DNA of 64,000 nucleotides from Intestinirhabdus alba (GCF_009711095.1 NZ_WMJZ01000001.1:186001-250000), one strand, 5' to 3'. Shown: positions 37,366-47,624, counted from the first letter of the stretch. Program-made: numbers and translations. Notes: a model not told the origin generated them from the sequence alone.

Positions 37366-38745
37366 TTAGCCGGCGATGGCAGCGGTGCCGGGCAGCATAA
37401 CTTCGGTTGCAACAATCACAATCAGTAGCCCGATCAGCACCGGTACGGAGGTGCGCTTCACCACCTCGAACGGTGAAATCTTCGCCATCCCCGCCACCGC
37501 GACCACCACGCCGGAGACCGGTGAAATAGTGCGCCCGAGGTTCGACGCCTGCAGCATCGGAATAGAGAGGTAGGCCGGGTTAATGCCTGCAGAGTGCGCC
37601 AGTTTGGGGATCATCTCCACGAACGCATAGAACGGCGCATTCCCGGAGCCGGTGGTCATGGCCGCCAGCATGGTGAGGATCACCAGCACCAGCATCAGAA
37701 TGATGCTGGCCGAGCCAAAAGAGGTGGCGATAGAAATCAGGCTCTGAATAAAGCCAATGGTACTCAGGCCCTGGGCAAACACCCCGGCCGCCACCAGCAG
37801 CATAACCACCCCGGCGAAGGCGTCCGCCATGCCGCGATAAGCCACTTCCAGACCGGCAAAGACCTTTTGAGTGTTAAAGCCGCGAATAAACTCCAGCACG
37901 GCCGCCAGCAGCATACAGATTACCAGAATCGTAATGATGTGCAGCTGCGGACCCCATTTGCCGTCAAAAATCAGTACCCCGATAATCGGCGTGAACGGCA
38001 GGATGGCGTAAAACGCCGGGGCGGTGGTGGTGATTTCGCTCACGTCGAGCATTTCATGGCTAATATGCTCTTTTTTATCGAGATAGCGCTGCCAGAAAAA
38101 GTGCGCTATTGCCATGCCGATAATGGCGGCGATAGAGATGGGCAGCGTGGTTTTAAAGGCGAAGTCGATCAGCGGCATCTCCGCCGCTTTAGCCGCCAGC
38201 ACCACGTCTCCTGAGGTAGGAGAGAGAATAATAGCCGCCGGCGAGGCGCAGATCGCTGCCGCCGCGCCGCGGCTGATTCCGACGTTGACCATCACCGGGA
38301 ACAGGGTTGCCATCAGCAGCACGCCGAGGCCGGTCGCCGAGGAGACCGCCAGCGACATCAGGCAGGCAACAAAATAGGCGGCGATCATCAACAGGTAAGG
38401 TGAGTTAATGTAGCGCAGCGGTTTGGAGGCCAGCTTAACAACCATGTCGTTGGCACCGGTATGCGTCATATAGGCGGCAAAGCCGCACAGCATCATGATC
38501 ATCATGCCGAGATCGCCGCCGCGGCTCATCAGCAGAATCTTAATATATTCCACAATATCCGTGGCGGTATAGCCGGTACTGCTTTCGCTGGCCGGCAGCA
38601 CCTGGTGGCCCATTAACGCGCTGATAATCAGCAGCACAAGACCACCGACAAACAGTACGCCGGTTGCGGAATATCCTTTAATGATGTAGCGCGCTACACC
38701 GATAATAACCACTACCCCAATAAGGAGTTCAAGAAAAGTTAACAT
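37366..38745 (-). CDS. dcuC: anaerobic C4-dicarboxylate transporter DcuC
   Basis: Inner-membrane carrier that mainly exports succinate during fermentation. From the ATG at 38745 (MLTFLELLIGVVV), with AGAGGAAA upstream, it is 459 residues (461 in E. coli), with about 12 hydrophobic segments and near-identity in SRGGDLGMMIMMLCGFAAYM and ASNLGRTISPVSG. Physiologically it pairs with the cit genes: citrate lyase feeds oxaloacetate to succinate. The longer open frame upstream to 38895 is not used. Confidence 0.96.
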   Translation of the reverse strand: MLTFLELLIGVVVIIGVARYIIKGYSATGVLFVGGLVLLIISALMGHQVLPASESSTGYTATDIVEYIKILLMSRGGDLGMMIMMLCGFAAYMTHTGANDMVVKLASKPLRYINSPYLLMIAAYFVACLMSLAVSSATGLGVLLMATLFPVMVNVGISRGAAAAICASPAAIILSPTSGDVVLAAKAAEMPLIDFAFKTTLPISIAAIIGMAIAHFFWQRYLDKKEHISHEMLDVSEITTTAPAFYAILPFTPIIGVLIFDGKWGPQLHIITILVICMLLAAVLEFIRGFNTQKVFAGLEVAYRGMADAFAGVVMLLVAAGVFAQGLSTIGFIQSLISIATSFGSASIILMLVLVILTMLAAMTTGSGNAPFYAFVEMIPKLAHSAGINPAYLSIPMLQASNLGRTISPVSGVVVAVAGMAKISPFEVVKRTSVPVLIGLLIVIVATEVMLPGTAAIAG

Positions 38746-39149
38746 TGTTTCCTCTGTCGTATCGACGCCCAGACCGGTAAATGAAAAATAACGCAAAAAC
38801 AGAAAAAGAGAATGTGCCGAATAAAACGCCGGCGCTCGCTGACGAAAATCAATAAAAGGCCCGATTGAATCAGGCTGCGGTTGTTTTTTAACCACCCGGT
38901 GGCAACGTATTCGCCGGGGAAGTGCTAATCAGGTGTTGGATTTGTTTTTTATTTGATAATTTTATGAAAGTAAATGTCACGATGAATGAGTGGCGAATTG
39001 CTTAAAAAAAAGAAAAATTAACTTATTGATTTTTATTGTTTTTTATTGTTGTGTGGCAAAAATTGTTAGCAACCTCATTCTTGTTAAAGTTTGATTAATA
39101 TTTGTGCGGTTAGACTGGCGTTTTTAATTATCTAAGAGCTCATGTTGTC
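38746..39149. promoter_or_regulatory. dcuC-pagP divergent control region
   Basis: A 404-bp region without a gene. It is strongly AT-rich from 38930 to 39130, as expected for the pagP promoter. An FNR-like site lies at 38839-38852. I looked for a PhoP box before pagP and found only a poor match. Confidence 0.5.
38839..38852 (-). promoter_or_regulatory. FNR-like site upstream of dcuC
   Basis: On the minus strand TTGAT-tttc-GTCAG matches TTGAT-N4-ATCAA at 8 of 10 bases, 94 bp from the dcuC start. dcuC is FNR-activated in E. coli. Confidence 0.35.
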
Positions 39150-39713
39150 GTGAAGGGTATAAAAAAATACGTTTTTATTTTGCTCGCAGTTATTATCCAG
39201 TCAGTAACAGGCTCACGAGCTTTAGCTGAAGGGACAGGCTGGATGAGGACGTTTACGAATAACGTTGCTGAAACCTGGAGACAGCCGGAGCGCGTTGATT
39301 TATATATCCCGGCTATTACCTGGCACGCGCGCTTTGCTTACGATAAGGTGAAAACGGATCGCTATAATGAACGCCCCTGGGGCGGCGGATTTGGCCAGTC
39401 GCGCCGGGATGAAAAAGGAAACTGGCATGGTCTGTATATGATGGTTTTTAAGGACTCGTTTAATCAATGGGAGCCTATTGGCGGCTATGGCTGGGAGAGC
39501 ATCTGGCGTCCGTTGCGCAATGAGCATTTTCACCTGGGGCTGGGGTTTACCGCCGCTGTTACCGCCCGGGATAACTGGCGCTACATCCCGGTTCCGGTAC
39601 TGCTGCCGCTGGCGTCCGTGGGCTATGGTCCGGCAACTTTTCAGATGACCTGGATCCCCGGCACATATAATAACGGCAATGTTTATTTCGCCTGGCTGCG
39701 TTTCCAGTTCTGA
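39150..39713 (+). CDS. pagP: lipid A palmitoyltransferase PagP
   Basis: Outer-membrane beta-barrel enzyme that moves palmitate from phospholipid to lipid A, giving resistance to cationic peptides. It has 187 residues (186 in E. coli) with a GTG start as in E. coli, a signal peptide ending ALA-EG, and conserved barrel sequence: [17 protein letters not shown] (includes catalytic His), [14 protein letters not shown] and the C-terminal [10 protein letters not shown] ending in Phe. The signal peptide and first mature residues are the most diverged part. Confidence 0.95.
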   Translation: MKGIKKYVFILLAVIIQSVTGSRALAEGTGWMRTFTNNVAETWRQPERVDLYIPAITWHARFAYDKVKTDRYNERPWGGGFGQSRRDEKGNWHGLYMMVFKDSFNQWEPIGGYGWESIWRPLRNEHFHLGLGFTAAVTARDNWRYIPVPVLLPLASVGYGPATFQMTWIPGTYNNGNVYFAWLRFQF

Positions 39714-39898
39714 TAGATGAAATTCACATATTCTTATAATGAAAAATCATTAAAATCAACAAGTAAAACAAATTCTCTAAAAAATAACGCGATATTTATC
39801 ACTTTTTAGGAAAGTTAGACTGGACAAAACCTGGCGCAATTGGTGTACTGATACCCGACACAGCATTTGTGTCTATTTTTCATGTAAAGGTAATTTTG

Positions 39899-40108
39899 AT
39901 GTCTAAGATTAAAGGTAACGTTAAGTGGTTTAATGAATCCAAAGGATTCGGTTTCATTACTCCGGAAGATGGCAGCAAAGATGTCTTTGTACACTTTTCT
40001 GCGATCCAGACTAATGGATTCAAAACTCTGGCTGAAGGTCAGCGCGTAGAGTTTGAAATCACTAACGGTGCCAAAGGCCCTTCTGCTGCAAACGTAACTG
40101 CTCTGTAA
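39899..40108 (+). CDS. cspE: cold shock protein CspE
   Basis: Constitutive RNA chaperone/antiterminator of the CspA family, 69 residues. RNA-binding motifs are KGFGFITP (RNP1) and DVFVHFSAI (RNP2). The start at 39899 ([11 protein letters not shown]) has AAAGG upstream; the in-frame ATG at 39869 would add 10 residues in the leader and is rejected. A strong terminator follows. Confidence 0.97.
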   Translation: MSKIKGNVKWFNESKGFGFITPEDGSKDVFVHFSAIQTNGFKTLAEGQRVEFEITNGAKGPSAANVTAL

Positions 40109-40129
40109 GTTAACGTCAGCAGGATTTCA

Positions 40130-40155
40130 AAACCCGCCAGACGGCGGGTTTTTTA
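40130..40155. terminator. terminator between cspE and crcB
   Basis: CCCGCC-agac-GGCGGG stem flanked by AAA and six T on the plus strand. It also lies at the end of the convergent crcB. Confidence 0.85.
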
Positions 40156-40162
40156 TTTGTCT

Positions 40163-40546
40163 TTAATTTGTCGCCGCGGCGGAAACCAGCCAGAACGCCA
40201 GGGCGGTCATTGCCAGTGAACCTGCCAGATTCAGCAGAACGTTCAGTAGCGCCCAGCCTAATCGCCCCTCCTGCAGTAAAAAAAATGCCTCAGCGGAAAA
40301 AGTAGAGAACGTGGTTAACCCACCGCAAAAGCCGGTGGTGATGACGACTCTCCACAGGGGATCGATCTGGGGCATACGGCTGAACCAGGCCAGCCCCAGG
40401 CCAATGATAAAGGCTCCGGCAAGGTTAGCGGTCAGCGTGCCGACGGGAATCGCCTGATGCAGCGGGTTAAGGCGCATACTTATCAGCCATCTCGCGACGC
40501 TGCCCGTCCCGCCGCCGATAAAAACGGCTAAAAGAAGTTGTAACAC
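40163..40546 (-). CDS. crcB: fluoride channel CrcB (Fluc)
   Basis: Dimeric inner-membrane fluoride channel that exports F-. It is 127 residues, the E. coli length, with four membrane segments, starting with a GTG codon ([15 protein letters not shown]). The signature is [14 protein letters not shown] looked for a fluoride riboswitch in the upstream sequence and saw none. Confidence 0.95.
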   Translation of the reverse strand: MLQLLLAVFIGGGTGSVARWLISMRLNPLHQAIPVGTLTANLAGAFIIGLGLAWFSRMPQIDPLWRVVITTGFCGGLTTFSTFSAEAFFLLQEGRLGWALLNVLLNLAGSLAMTALAFWLVSAAATN

Positions 40547-40638
40547 AGCATAATCCTGGTATTTGATGGGGACATGCGCAGAGTGTAACGCTGAATAATC
40601 ATCGTTGGCGAGCTGAACCAGATGAGGGGGGAAAAGCC

Positions 40639-40998
40639 ATGTACGTCGCTGTCGGATAATTTGCCGTAGGTCCCGAATGGGTAAAAAATGCGCAGCGCTG
40701 CGTATCTCTGATGGCGCAGGCGGCCGGGAGAGGGGCCTCGCTGCTGGCGCGCGACGACGATGATCCCGACCTGTCGGTGAAATCGGCGCAGCTTACGGAG
40801 GGGCCATTTATGGCGCGGCTGCTGCAAGAGAGCGCCACAAACGGCATGACCACGGTGCTGACGATCCACGTCCCCTCCACGCCGGGGCGGGGCGCTGGGC
40901 GGCGGCAATATTATCGCCCGCTACAGCCTATGCTGCACCTGTATGACGCCTTTTCGGCGTTGGCTAACCGACGCTTTGCGCCACCGCAATTATTATGA
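40639..40998 (+). pseudogene. ybeM: ybeM remnant (carbon-nitrogen hydrolase family)
   Basis: Read from the ATG at 40639 in one frame, this gives recognisable E. coli YbeM pieces: [55 protein letters not shown] and the exact C-terminus [10 protein letters not shown]. It has a TAA at codon 7, lacks the FVLPEAL segment, is scrambled after STPGR, and has lost the whole central catalytic part. At about 120 codons against about 260 it cannot be active. It sits at the E. coli ybeM position, between crcB and tatE. Confidence 0.9.
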
Positions 40999-41126
40999 TG
41001 TTTTTTTACGCTAAGCTTGATTCACCTTGTTACAGATTGCTATTGTGTCCGCGCGTCGAATGTCCGTTAATATTCTCAGGTTAATCCGGCGCATTATGCA
41101 GCCTGTTTTATGTTAAGAAGGTATCT

Positions 41127-41330
41127 ATGGGTGAAATTAGTATTACCAAACTGCTGGTGATTGCCGCACTGGTTGTTCTGCTGTTTGGTACCAAAAAATT
41201 GCGTACGCTGGGTGGAGACCTGGGGTCAGCGATTAAGGGTTTCAAAAAAGCGATGAACGAAGATGACGCGGGTGCCAGGAAAGAGGCCGACAGCGACGTT
41301 CAGGTTGAGAAACTCTCTCATAAAGAGTAA
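41127..41330 (+). CDS. tatE: twin-arginine translocase subunit TatE
   Basis: Single-span TatA-like subunit of the Tat protein exporter, 67 residues as in E. coli. The N-terminal membrane helix is [16 protein letters not shown] and the amphipathic helix begins [12 protein letters not shown]; the C-terminus is KLSHKE. AAGAAGG lies upstream. Confidence 0.97.
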   Translation: MGEISITKLLVIAALVVLLFGTKKLRTLGGDLGSAIKGFKKAMNEDDAGARKEADSDVQVEKLSHKE

Positions 41331-41370
41331 CCATTTGGTCGGATGCTCGTCTGAATGACTCTGAGTGAGA

Positions 41371-41398
41371 AAAAACCCGCGATTAAGCGGGTTTTTTT
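41371..41398. terminator. bidirectional terminator between tatE and lipA
   Basis: AAAAACCCGC-gattaa-GCGGGTTTTTTT, good in both directions, shared by the convergent tatE and lipA. Confidence 0.9.
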
Positions 41399-41428
41399 AT
41401 GGGGAAAGTGTAAGTAATCATTACGCGG

Positions 41429-42394
41429 TTACTTGACCTCCATTCCTTTCGCCTGCAGGTCAGCGTGATAGGAAGAGCGGACGAACGGACCGCAGGCGGC
41501 GTGGGTAAAGCCCATAGCCAGGGCTTCGGCCTTCATTTCCGCAAATTCATCAGGGCTGACGTAGCGCTGCACCGGCAGGTGATGGCGGCTCGGCTGCAGA
41601 TACTGCCCCAGCGTCAGCATGGTCACGCCGTGGCGGCGCAGGTCGCGCATGACCTCAATAATTTCCGCATTGGTTTCCCCCAGGCCAACCATCAGGCCGG
41701 ACTTGGTCGGGATCTCCGGATGCGCCTCTTTAAATCGTTCCAGCAGCTTCAGCGACCAGTTATAGTCGGCTCCAGGACGCACCTGGCGATAAATACGCGG
41801 TACGTTTTCGAGGTTATGGTTAAAGACGTCCGGCGGCGTGACGGTGAGGATGTCCAGCGCGCGATCCATCCTGCCGCGGAAGTCAGGCACCAGCGTCTCA
41901 ATTTTAATGGCCGGGCTTTTTTCGCGGATCGCACTGATGCAGTCGGCAAAATGCTGTGCGCCGCCGTCGCGCAGATCGTCGCGATCCACCGAGGTGATCA
42001 CCACGTAGCGCAGCGCCATATCGGCGATGGTTTGCGCCAGCTTCACCGGCTCGTTAGCGTCCGGGGCGATCGGTCGGCCGTGAGCGACATCGCAGAACGG
42101 GCAGCGGCGGGTACAGATAGCGCCGAGGATCATAAAGGTGGCGGTGCCATGGTTAAAGCATTCGGCAAGGTTTGGACAGGAGGCTTCTTCGCAGACAGAG
42201 TGCAGACCGTTCTTGCGCATCGCGGCCTTGATACCCTGGATACGGGTGGAGTCCGCCGGCAGCTTTATTTTCATCCATTCCGGCTTGCGCAGCAGGGCTT
42301 CACGCTCTGTTGCCACGTTTTTAACCGGGATAAGGGCCATCTTATCGGCATCACGGTATTTTACACCGCGTTCCATCACAATGGGTTTACTCAT
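41429..42394 (-). CDS. lipA: lipoyl synthase LipA
   Basis: Radical SAM enzyme that inserts two sulfurs into octanoyl chains on lipoyl-dependent enzymes. It is 321 residues and nearly identical to E. coli LipA. The auxiliary cluster cysteines are in [12 protein letters not shown] and the SAM cluster is CTRRCPFC (CxxxCxxC). The start at 42394 ([10 protein letters not shown]) is chosen over 42403 by alignment. It works with LipB, encoded nearby. Confidence 0.98.
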   Translation of the reverse strand: MSKPIVMERGVKYRDADKMALIPVKNVATEREALLRKPEWMKIKLPADSTRIQGIKAAMRKNGLHSVCEEASCPNLAECFNHGTATFMILGAICTRRCPFCDVAHGRPIAPDANEPVKLAQTIADMALRYVVITSVDRDDLRDGGAQHFADCISAIREKSPAIKIETLVPDFRGRMDRALDILTVTPPDVFNHNLENVPRIYRQVRPGADYNWSLKLLERFKEAHPEIPTKSGLMVGLGETNAEIIEVMRDLRRHGVTMLTLGQYLQPSRHHLPVQRYVSPDEFAEMKAEALAMGFTHAACGPFVRSSYHADLQAKGMEVK

Positions 42395-42600
42395 AGCGTG
42401 CATGTTCCAGTTGTGAATAACGTAAGGAGAGCGTTTAATTCAAGTAAATGTTGTATTTATCAACTATTTTTGAATTTTCTACAGGCAGTATAACATTGAA
42501 ATGGCCCATAAAGCAGCCTGAGGGGGCGGCAAAATGTAAAATAGTTGTTGTTTTGTGCCATTTCGCCAACAGGTTACGCTCTTTACGGCAACATCTATTT

Positions 42601-43554
42601 TCAAAACGCCTGACGGATAATATCTATCACGTTACTGAGCACCGGGTCGCGGAGACTCAGCTTGTTGTAGTGGAGAGAGAACTCAACCTGCTCGCTGTTT
42701 AGCGAAGGACAGGGAAGCCGCTTGAGCGGCCAGCAGGCGCTGAATAACTCAAAAAAGCGTGTCGGCATAATGCCCAACAAATCGCTGTTGGCAATCAGTG
42801 ACGCAATGGTAAAAATATTATAGCTGCTGAAGCTAATCTGTCGTTCCGGGAAGAGTTCCTGAATACGCTGGTGCAGTGAACTAAAGTTCTGTCCTTCTAC
42901 CATCAGCAGGGTGTGGTCAACGCGGCTTAGCTTTTCATCAGTGACCGGCGCGTTGAGCGAAGGATGATGCTGGCGGCAGACTAACTCAATCCGATCGCTG
43001 AACAACAGGTGGTTCTGTATGGTCCGGCTGCTGTAGTGCTGATTATCAATAATCAGATCCGTCTGGAACTGACTGAGCTGAGCCTCTGCGTCAATCACCG
43101 GGATGTTGCGCAGCAGCAGCTGGGGACTGTGCGTTCTGATAGCCTCATAAATAGTCGGGATCACCAGCGCGCCGATGGATGGGGAGGTGCCAATCGTGAT
43201 CGTCCGCTGTTTGTCATAGCTGCCGGTCAGGTCGAGCGCCCCGAGAATGGATTCCAGCCCCTGGCTGACATACTCATGCAGATGCGTGGCGTAGGTGGTT
43301 GGAGTCACCCCCTGTCCTTTACGGATAAACAGCGGGTCGGGAAATATTGACCGTAGTTTTTGAATCGACTGGCTAATAGCGGAAGGAGTGAGGTTGAGTA
43401 TTTTTGCCGCGTTTACAATGCCCTTATGTACATATACCGCTTCAAAAATAGTCAAAAGGTTAAGATCGATATTGCGGAGGGTGCGGAATATTTGTGGTTT
43501 ATCGGCGAGATGAAGATCGGTAATAGCGGTATCAGATTGGTTATTATCACTCAC
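42601..43554 (-). CDS. ybeF: LysR-family regulator YbeF
   Basis: LysR-type transcriptional regulator of 317 residues, same length and place as E. coli YbeF. The N-terminal helix-turn-helix is NAAKILNLTPSAISQSIQKL (about residues 48-67), followed by an effector-binding domain. It starts with GTG at 43554, with GGAGC upstream. Targets are unknown. A 12-bp perfect inverted repeat lies just upstream at 43586-43632 and could be its own operator. Confidence 0.93.
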   Translation of the reverse strand: MSDNNQSDTAITDLHLADKPQIFRTLRNIDLNLLTIFEAVYVHKGIVNAAKILNLTPSAISQSIQKLRSIFPDPLFIRKGQGVTPTTYATHLHEYVSQGLESILGALDLTGSYDKQRTITIGTSPSIGALVIPTIYEAIRTHSPQLLLRNIPVIDAEAQLSQFQTDLIIDNQHYSSRTIQNHLLFSDRIELVCRQHHPSLNAPVTDEKLSRVDHTLLMVEGQNFSSLHQRIQELFPERQISFSSYNIFTIASLIANSDLLGIMPTRFFELFSACWPLKRLPCPSLNSEQVEFSLHYNKLSLRDPVLSNVIDIIRQAF

Positions 43555-43861
43555 GTAAGCGCTCCGGGATATATATATCGTTAATAATAATTGAGAACAT
43601 ATTTGCTGTGTGTATTGTTATTCTCAATTATTGCCTGCTGCGCGTAAAAAATTAACCTCTTTAATAAGTCAAAGCATTCTGCCATCGGGATAGTGCCCAC
43701 GATAAAATACCCCGGACGGTCGCAGTCCTTGTCCGGGTAAAACTGTTAGCAGTATGAGTTAAGGTAGAACGAAAATATAGAAAGCGGAACCAGATGTAAA
43801 GCATTCAAAAGATATATGCTATATGACCCGTAGATCTAGCCGGGTCAAGTTTCTGCCTTAT
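43555..43861. other. ybeF-lipB intergenic region with three inverted repeats
   Basis: A 307-bp region without a gene. It has AATAATTGAGAA/TTCTCAATTATT (43586-43597, 43621-43632), CCCGGAC/GTCCGGG (43711-43717, 43731-43737), and TGACCCG/CGGGTCA just after the lipB stop. None is followed by a clear T-run on the minus strand. Confidence 0.55.
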
Positions 43862-44503
43862 TTAAGCGCTGATGTATTCATAAGGTGGATTATTTAGTTG
43901 TGCTAACATGTTAATTAATAGCCGGGGAGCAACGCTTTCCGTGGTGGCGTCATCTTTCCACTGCGCCACTTTAGCCATCTCCATGCCGGCATAGCCGCAG
44001 GGGTTAATGCGCAGAAAAGGTGCAAGATCCATATTTACATTCAGCGCCAGGCCGTGGAATGAGCAGCCGCGGCGAATGCGCAGCCCCAGTGAACATATTT
44101 TTTTTTCTCCCACGTAGACTCCAGGCGCGTCGGCGCGCGGATGAGCCTCGATATCAAGCTCCGCCAGCGTGTTCACCACCGTCTGTTCCAGCAAAGTAAC
44201 CAGTTGCCTTACTCCAAGCCTGCGTCGCTTAAGGTTCAGTAAGACATACATCACCTGCTGACCCGGACCGTGATAGGTGACCTGCCCCCCGCGATCGCTC
44301 TGTATTACCGGGATATCACCGGGCATCAGGATGTGCTCTGCTTTGCCCGCCTGTCCCTGGGTGAAGACGGGGTGGTGTTCCACCAGCCAGATCTCATCCG
44401 GGGTGTGGTCATCGCGGGTATCGGTGAAGTCGTGCATTGCCCGGGATACGGGCTGATAGGGCTGCAGGCCGAGCTGGCGAACCAGAATTTTATCCTGAGA
44501 CAA
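43862..44503 (-). CDS. lipB: octanoyltransferase LipB
   Basis: Transfers octanoate from acyl carrier protein to lipoyl domains. A TTG start at 44503 (TTG TCT CAG GAT AAA) gives 213 residues, the E. coli length, with GGAG 8 nt upstream; the open frame further upstream has no homology. Motifs are [17 protein letters not shown] (catalytic Lys follows) and [17 protein letters not shown], with Cys in NPCGYAG. Confidence 0.95.
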   Translation of the reverse strand: MSQDKILVRQLGLQPYQPVSRAMHDFTDTRDDHTPDEIWLVEHHPVFTQGQAGKAEHILMPGDIPVIQSDRGGQVTYHGPGQQVMYVLLNLKRRRLGVRQLVTLLEQTVVNTLAELDIEAHPRADAPGVYVGEKKICSLGLRIRRGCSFHGLALNVNMDLAPFLRINPCGYAGMEMAKVAQWKDDATTESVAPRLLINMLAQLNNPPYEYISA

Positions 44504-44712
44504 AACGGCATCTCCGTAGAGAGTGAATAAACGAAGAAAAAGTATATCACAGCCGGAGGGGGAGGGAGGGCCGACCGGTAACGCCGGGCGGCCGTTCAGG
44601 GGCGTTGTCGCGTTGCTCGCTGCGCATCTGGAATAATCAGACCTACGGTTCGCACCATGTCCCGGATCTGAGCGACCGCCAGCGACGCTCACGAACGATT
44701 AAGGGAGCCGGC

Positions 44713-44976
44713 CTACAGAACCATGCGGACGATTTCGATATTGCCAAGCTCTTCGTACAGCGTTTCAACCTGCTCAATATGGGTCGCGTTGATGGTGATA
44801 GAGACCGAGTGGTAGTTGCCTTTGCTGCTTGGCTTCACCGTCGGAGAGTAGTCGCCAGGCGCATGGCGCTGTACCACTTCAACCACCCGATCAACCAGCT
44901 CGGGCATCGCCTGCCCCATTACCTTGTAAGTAAAAGGAGTAGGGAATTCAAGCAGTTCGTTAAGTTTGGTTTTCAT
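44713..44976 (-). CDS. ybeD: UPF0250 protein YbeD
   Basis: Small conserved protein of 87 residues, same length as E. coli YbeD, with an ACT-like alpha/beta fold ([24 protein letters not shown]). It lies between dacA and lipB on the same strand and may help the lipoate pathway by position only. The function is not settled. Confidence 0.95.
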   Translation of the reverse strand: MKTKLNELLEFPTPFTYKVMGQAMPELVDRVVEVVQRHAPGDYSPTVKPSSKGNYHSVSITINATHIEQVETLYEELGNIEIVRMVL

Positions 44977-44995
44977 GTCAGCTCCGGCGTTACGT

Positions 44996-45031
44996 CAAAA
45001 AACAATAACTCCCACAGCGGGTGGGAGTTAT
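44996..45031 (-). terminator. intrinsic terminator after dacA
   Basis: ATAACTCCCAC/GTGGGAGTTAT 11-bp stem with 5-nt loop, followed on the minus strand by TGTTTTTTG. It separates dacA from ybeD. A second palindrome CGCGCTT-tc-AAGCGCG lies directly after the dacA stop (45062-45077). Confidence 0.85.
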
Positions 45032-45082
45032 CAGGATACACAGTATATGGGGTTGGAAACCGCGCTTTCAAGCGCGCGTTTT

Positions 45083-46294
45083 TTAACCAAACCAGCGGTG
45101 GAACATTAGCTTAATGTAATCAATCATTTTGCCAAAGAAGTTGCCTTCCGGGATCTCCTGCAGCACCACCAGCGGGTGTCGATCGATAACCTTGCCATCC
45201 AGCTGGAATTCAATGGTGCCGACCTGCTGATTTTTCTGCAGCGGCGCGTGCAGCTCGGTGGTGGTGAGAGCATAGCTGGCCTTCAGATCCTTCATCCGCC
45301 CGCGGGGAATCGTCAGATAAACGTCTTTATCGACACCCAGCGAGGCGCGATCGGTATCGCCAAACCAGGCGGGTTCAGAGGCAAACTCTTTACCTGCCTT
45401 CAGCGGATTGACGGTCTCAAAGAAGCGGAAACCCCAGGTCAACAGCTTTTTGCTTTCGGTTTCCCGGCCCTTGAAGGTGCGACCCCCCATTACCGCAGAG
45501 ATCAGGCGCATCTGCCCTTCAGTGGCGGAGGCCACCAGGTTATAGCCCGCCTTGCTGGTGTGGCCGGTCTTGATGCCGTCAACGTTCAGGCTATTGTCCC
45601 ACAGCAGGCCATTGCGGTTCAGCTGACGGATGCCGTTAAAGGTGAACTCTTTTTCTTTATAGATAGCGTATTCGTTGGGCACATCGCGGATCAGCGCCTG
45701 GCCGATGAGCGCCATATCGCGCGCGGAGCTGTACTGGCCGTCTGCGTCAAGGCCGTGAACGGTCTGGAAGTGGGTGTTCTTCAGCCCCAGCGCGTTCACG
45801 TAGCGGTTCATCAGGCCAACAAACGCATCCTGGCTACCGGCGGCGTAGTCGGCCATGGCGACGCAGGCGTCGTTACCGGACTGCAGATTGATGCCGCGAA
45901 TAAGCTGCGAAACGGGAACCTGCATTCCGGGCTTGAGGAACATCAGCGAGGAGCCTTTGAACACCGGGTTGCCGGTGGCCCAGGCGTCGTTGCCGATAGT
46001 GACCAGATCGCTCTCTTTAAACTTGCCCGCCTTCATCGCCTGGCCGATGACGTAGCTGGTCATCATTTTAGTCAGGCTGGCCGGGTCGCGGCGGGCGTCA
46101 GCGTTCTGTTCTGCCAGCACTTTACCGGAGTTATAGTCGATTAGAATCCAGGATTCCGCATCGATTTGCGGTGCACCTGGGATCATGGTCTTGATATTCA
46201 GGTCATCGGCATGCGCGCCAGAGGCTAAGGCGGCGCAAAGCGACGCGGCGAGCGCCATGCGCTGCATGAAACGAGCGGAGAAAGTGATCTTCAT
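45083..46294 (-). CDS. dacA: D-alanyl-D-alanine carboxypeptidase DacA (PBP5)
   Basis: Periplasmic penicillin-binding protein 5, anchored by a C-terminal amphipathic helix; it trims pentapeptides in peptidoglycan. From the ATG at 46294 it is 403 residues as in E. coli. The signal peptide ends AHA-DDLN. Catalytic motifs are SLTK (DPASLTKMM), SGN (LQSGNDACV) and KTG (DGIKTGHT). The C-terminus [13 protein letters not shown] is the membrane anchor. The ATG at 46294 has a poor ribosome site but is fixed by alignment. Confidence 0.97.
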   Translation of the reverse strand: MKITFSARFMQRMALAASLCAALASGAHADDLNIKTMIPGAPQIDAESWILIDYNSGKVLAEQNADARRDPASLTKMMTSYVIGQAMKAGKFKESDLVTIGNDAWATGNPVFKGSSLMFLKPGMQVPVSQLIRGINLQSGNDACVAMADYAAGSQDAFVGLMNRYVNALGLKNTHFQTVHGLDADGQYSSARDMALIGQALIRDVPNEYAIYKEKEFTFNGIRQLNRNGLLWDNSLNVDGIKTGHTSKAGYNLVASATEGQMRLISAVMGGRTFKGRETESKKLLTWGFRFFETVNPLKAGKEFASEPAWFGDTDRASLGVDKDVYLTIPRGRMKDLKASYALTTTELHAPLQKNQQVGTIEFQLDGKVIDRHPLVVLQEIPEGNFFGKMIDYIKLMFHRWFG

Positions 46295-46531
46295 AGTCTG
46301 TACTACGACATCCGTGATGGAATTAAAAAGTGCTTTACTATAGCAAATGCATAATCTGCAAGCATCTGACTTTCCGCATGACTTTGTTAATATCATTTAC
46401 GGAAACTGACAAACCTGCAGGTTATACCGCGTTCGGCGGGCGCGCCATTTTTGTATCCGGCTTCCGGCCGCGCTTTTTAAAGCCGGTCCGGGGCCGGTAA
46501 AACGTTGTCCGCGCCGTCGAAGGGTGGCTTG

Positions 46532-47614
46532 TTACTGAGCGCCGGTAATAAACGACGGCAGCTGTGCATCATCCTGCAGACGCTGCTGCAGCGCGGCGGC
46601 TTCGCTTCGTCCGCTGAACGGCCCGAGCTGGATGCGCCAGACGGCACCGTTCTGCACCACACGGCCCGGCACGCCGAACCGCTGGCTCAGCTGCTGCTGG
46701 TACTGTCGGGCGCGTTCGCTGTCGCTGACCGCCCCGACCTGTACCATAAAGCGGCCATCGGCAGGCGCTACGGTGGCGCTCACCGGCTGTTCCGCCGGTG
46801 CGGATGTCGCCGGCTGCGGCGGCGTGGGTTCGCTGCCTTCCAGCACGCCCGGCGCTAAGGTCGTCGGCGCGCCGAGAAAACCGCCGCCGTTGACCGGTGC
46901 CCCGGGGGCGTCACCGCCGCTCAGCGTGGCGTTATTAATGGCCATGACCTCGCCGCCCTGGGGCTGAACCGGAGCGGCAGGCGAGAAAGCTCCCTCTGTA
47001 CCGCCGCTCAGATCCGGACGCGGGGGCAGGGCGTAGGTCTGTTTAGCCACCGTGGTGCAGGCCATCCCCGGCCCGGAGAGGGAACCGTCCTGGGCGACGA
47101 TAATGGGATCGATGCGTACTTTTGTATTGTTGGAGGTATTCAGCCGGTCGGCCGCCGCGCGGGAGAGCGAAATCACCCGACCGTTGCCGTACGGGCCGCG
47201 ATCGTTAATGCGCACCACGATCATCCGGCCGTTGGCCAGGTTGGTGATGCGCGCATAGCTGGGAATGGGCAGGGTTGGATGCGCCGCGGTCAGCTGCATC
47301 GGATCGAACGGCTCGCCGGAAGCGGTCAGGTTGCTGCCCGGCTCGGCGTCATAAATCGCCGCCAGCCCGGACTGGCTAAAGCGGGAAGGGTCCTGCACGA
47401 TCGAGAAGCGTTGACCGTCGCGCTGATAATCCTGATTCACCGTCGGACTGAGCGGTTCAAAGCGGGGTTCCGCGCCGCTAATTTCAACGACCGGACCGCT
47501 GCATACCGTCGGCTGCGGCGCGATGACAGCCTGCTGCTGTCCGCTATCGTTCGTACATGCGGCGAGCAGCATAATTCCTGCCGCGACGCAGACTCCAGGC
47601 AACTGCTTACGCAT
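46532..47614 (-). CDS. rlpA: septal ring lytic transglycosylase RlpA
   Basis: Outer-membrane lipoprotein that acts on denuded peptidoglycan strands at septa. It is 360 residues. The lipobox MLLAAC puts the lipidated Cys at 20. A double-psi beta-barrel domain at about 80-170 has GLAAIYDAEPGSNLTASGEPFD and VRINDRGPY. A variable Pro/Ala-rich linker follows, then a C-terminal SPOR domain (FMVQVGAVSDSERARQYQQ). It starts 10 bp after mrdB. Confidence 0.95.
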   Translation of the reverse strand: MRKQLPGVCVAAGIMLLAACTNDSGQQQAVIAPQPTVCSGPVVEISGAEPRFEPLSPTVNQDYQRDGQRFSIVQDPSRFSQSGLAAIYDAEPGSNLTASGEPFDPMQLTAAHPTLPIPSYARITNLANGRMIVVRINDRGPYGNGRVISLSRAAADRLNTSNNTKVRIDPIIVAQDGSLSGPGMACTTVAKQTYALPPRPDLSGGTEGAFSPAAPVQPQGGEVMAINNATLSGGDAPGAPVNGGGFLGAPTTLAPGVLEGSEPTPPQPATSAPAEQPVSATVAPADGRFMVQVGAVSDSERARQYQQQLSQRFGVPGRVVQNGAVWRIQLGPFSGRSEAAALQQRLQDDAQLPSFITGAQ

Positions 47615-47624
47615 TGCGCACTCC

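Noticed and set aside
39040-39149. PhoP box upstream of pagP
   Set aside because: TGTTAA-N5-GATTAA is too far from the direct hexamer repeat to call.
40547-40638. Fluoride riboswitch upstream of crcB
   Set aside because: The conserved riboswitch blocks are not present before the GTG start.
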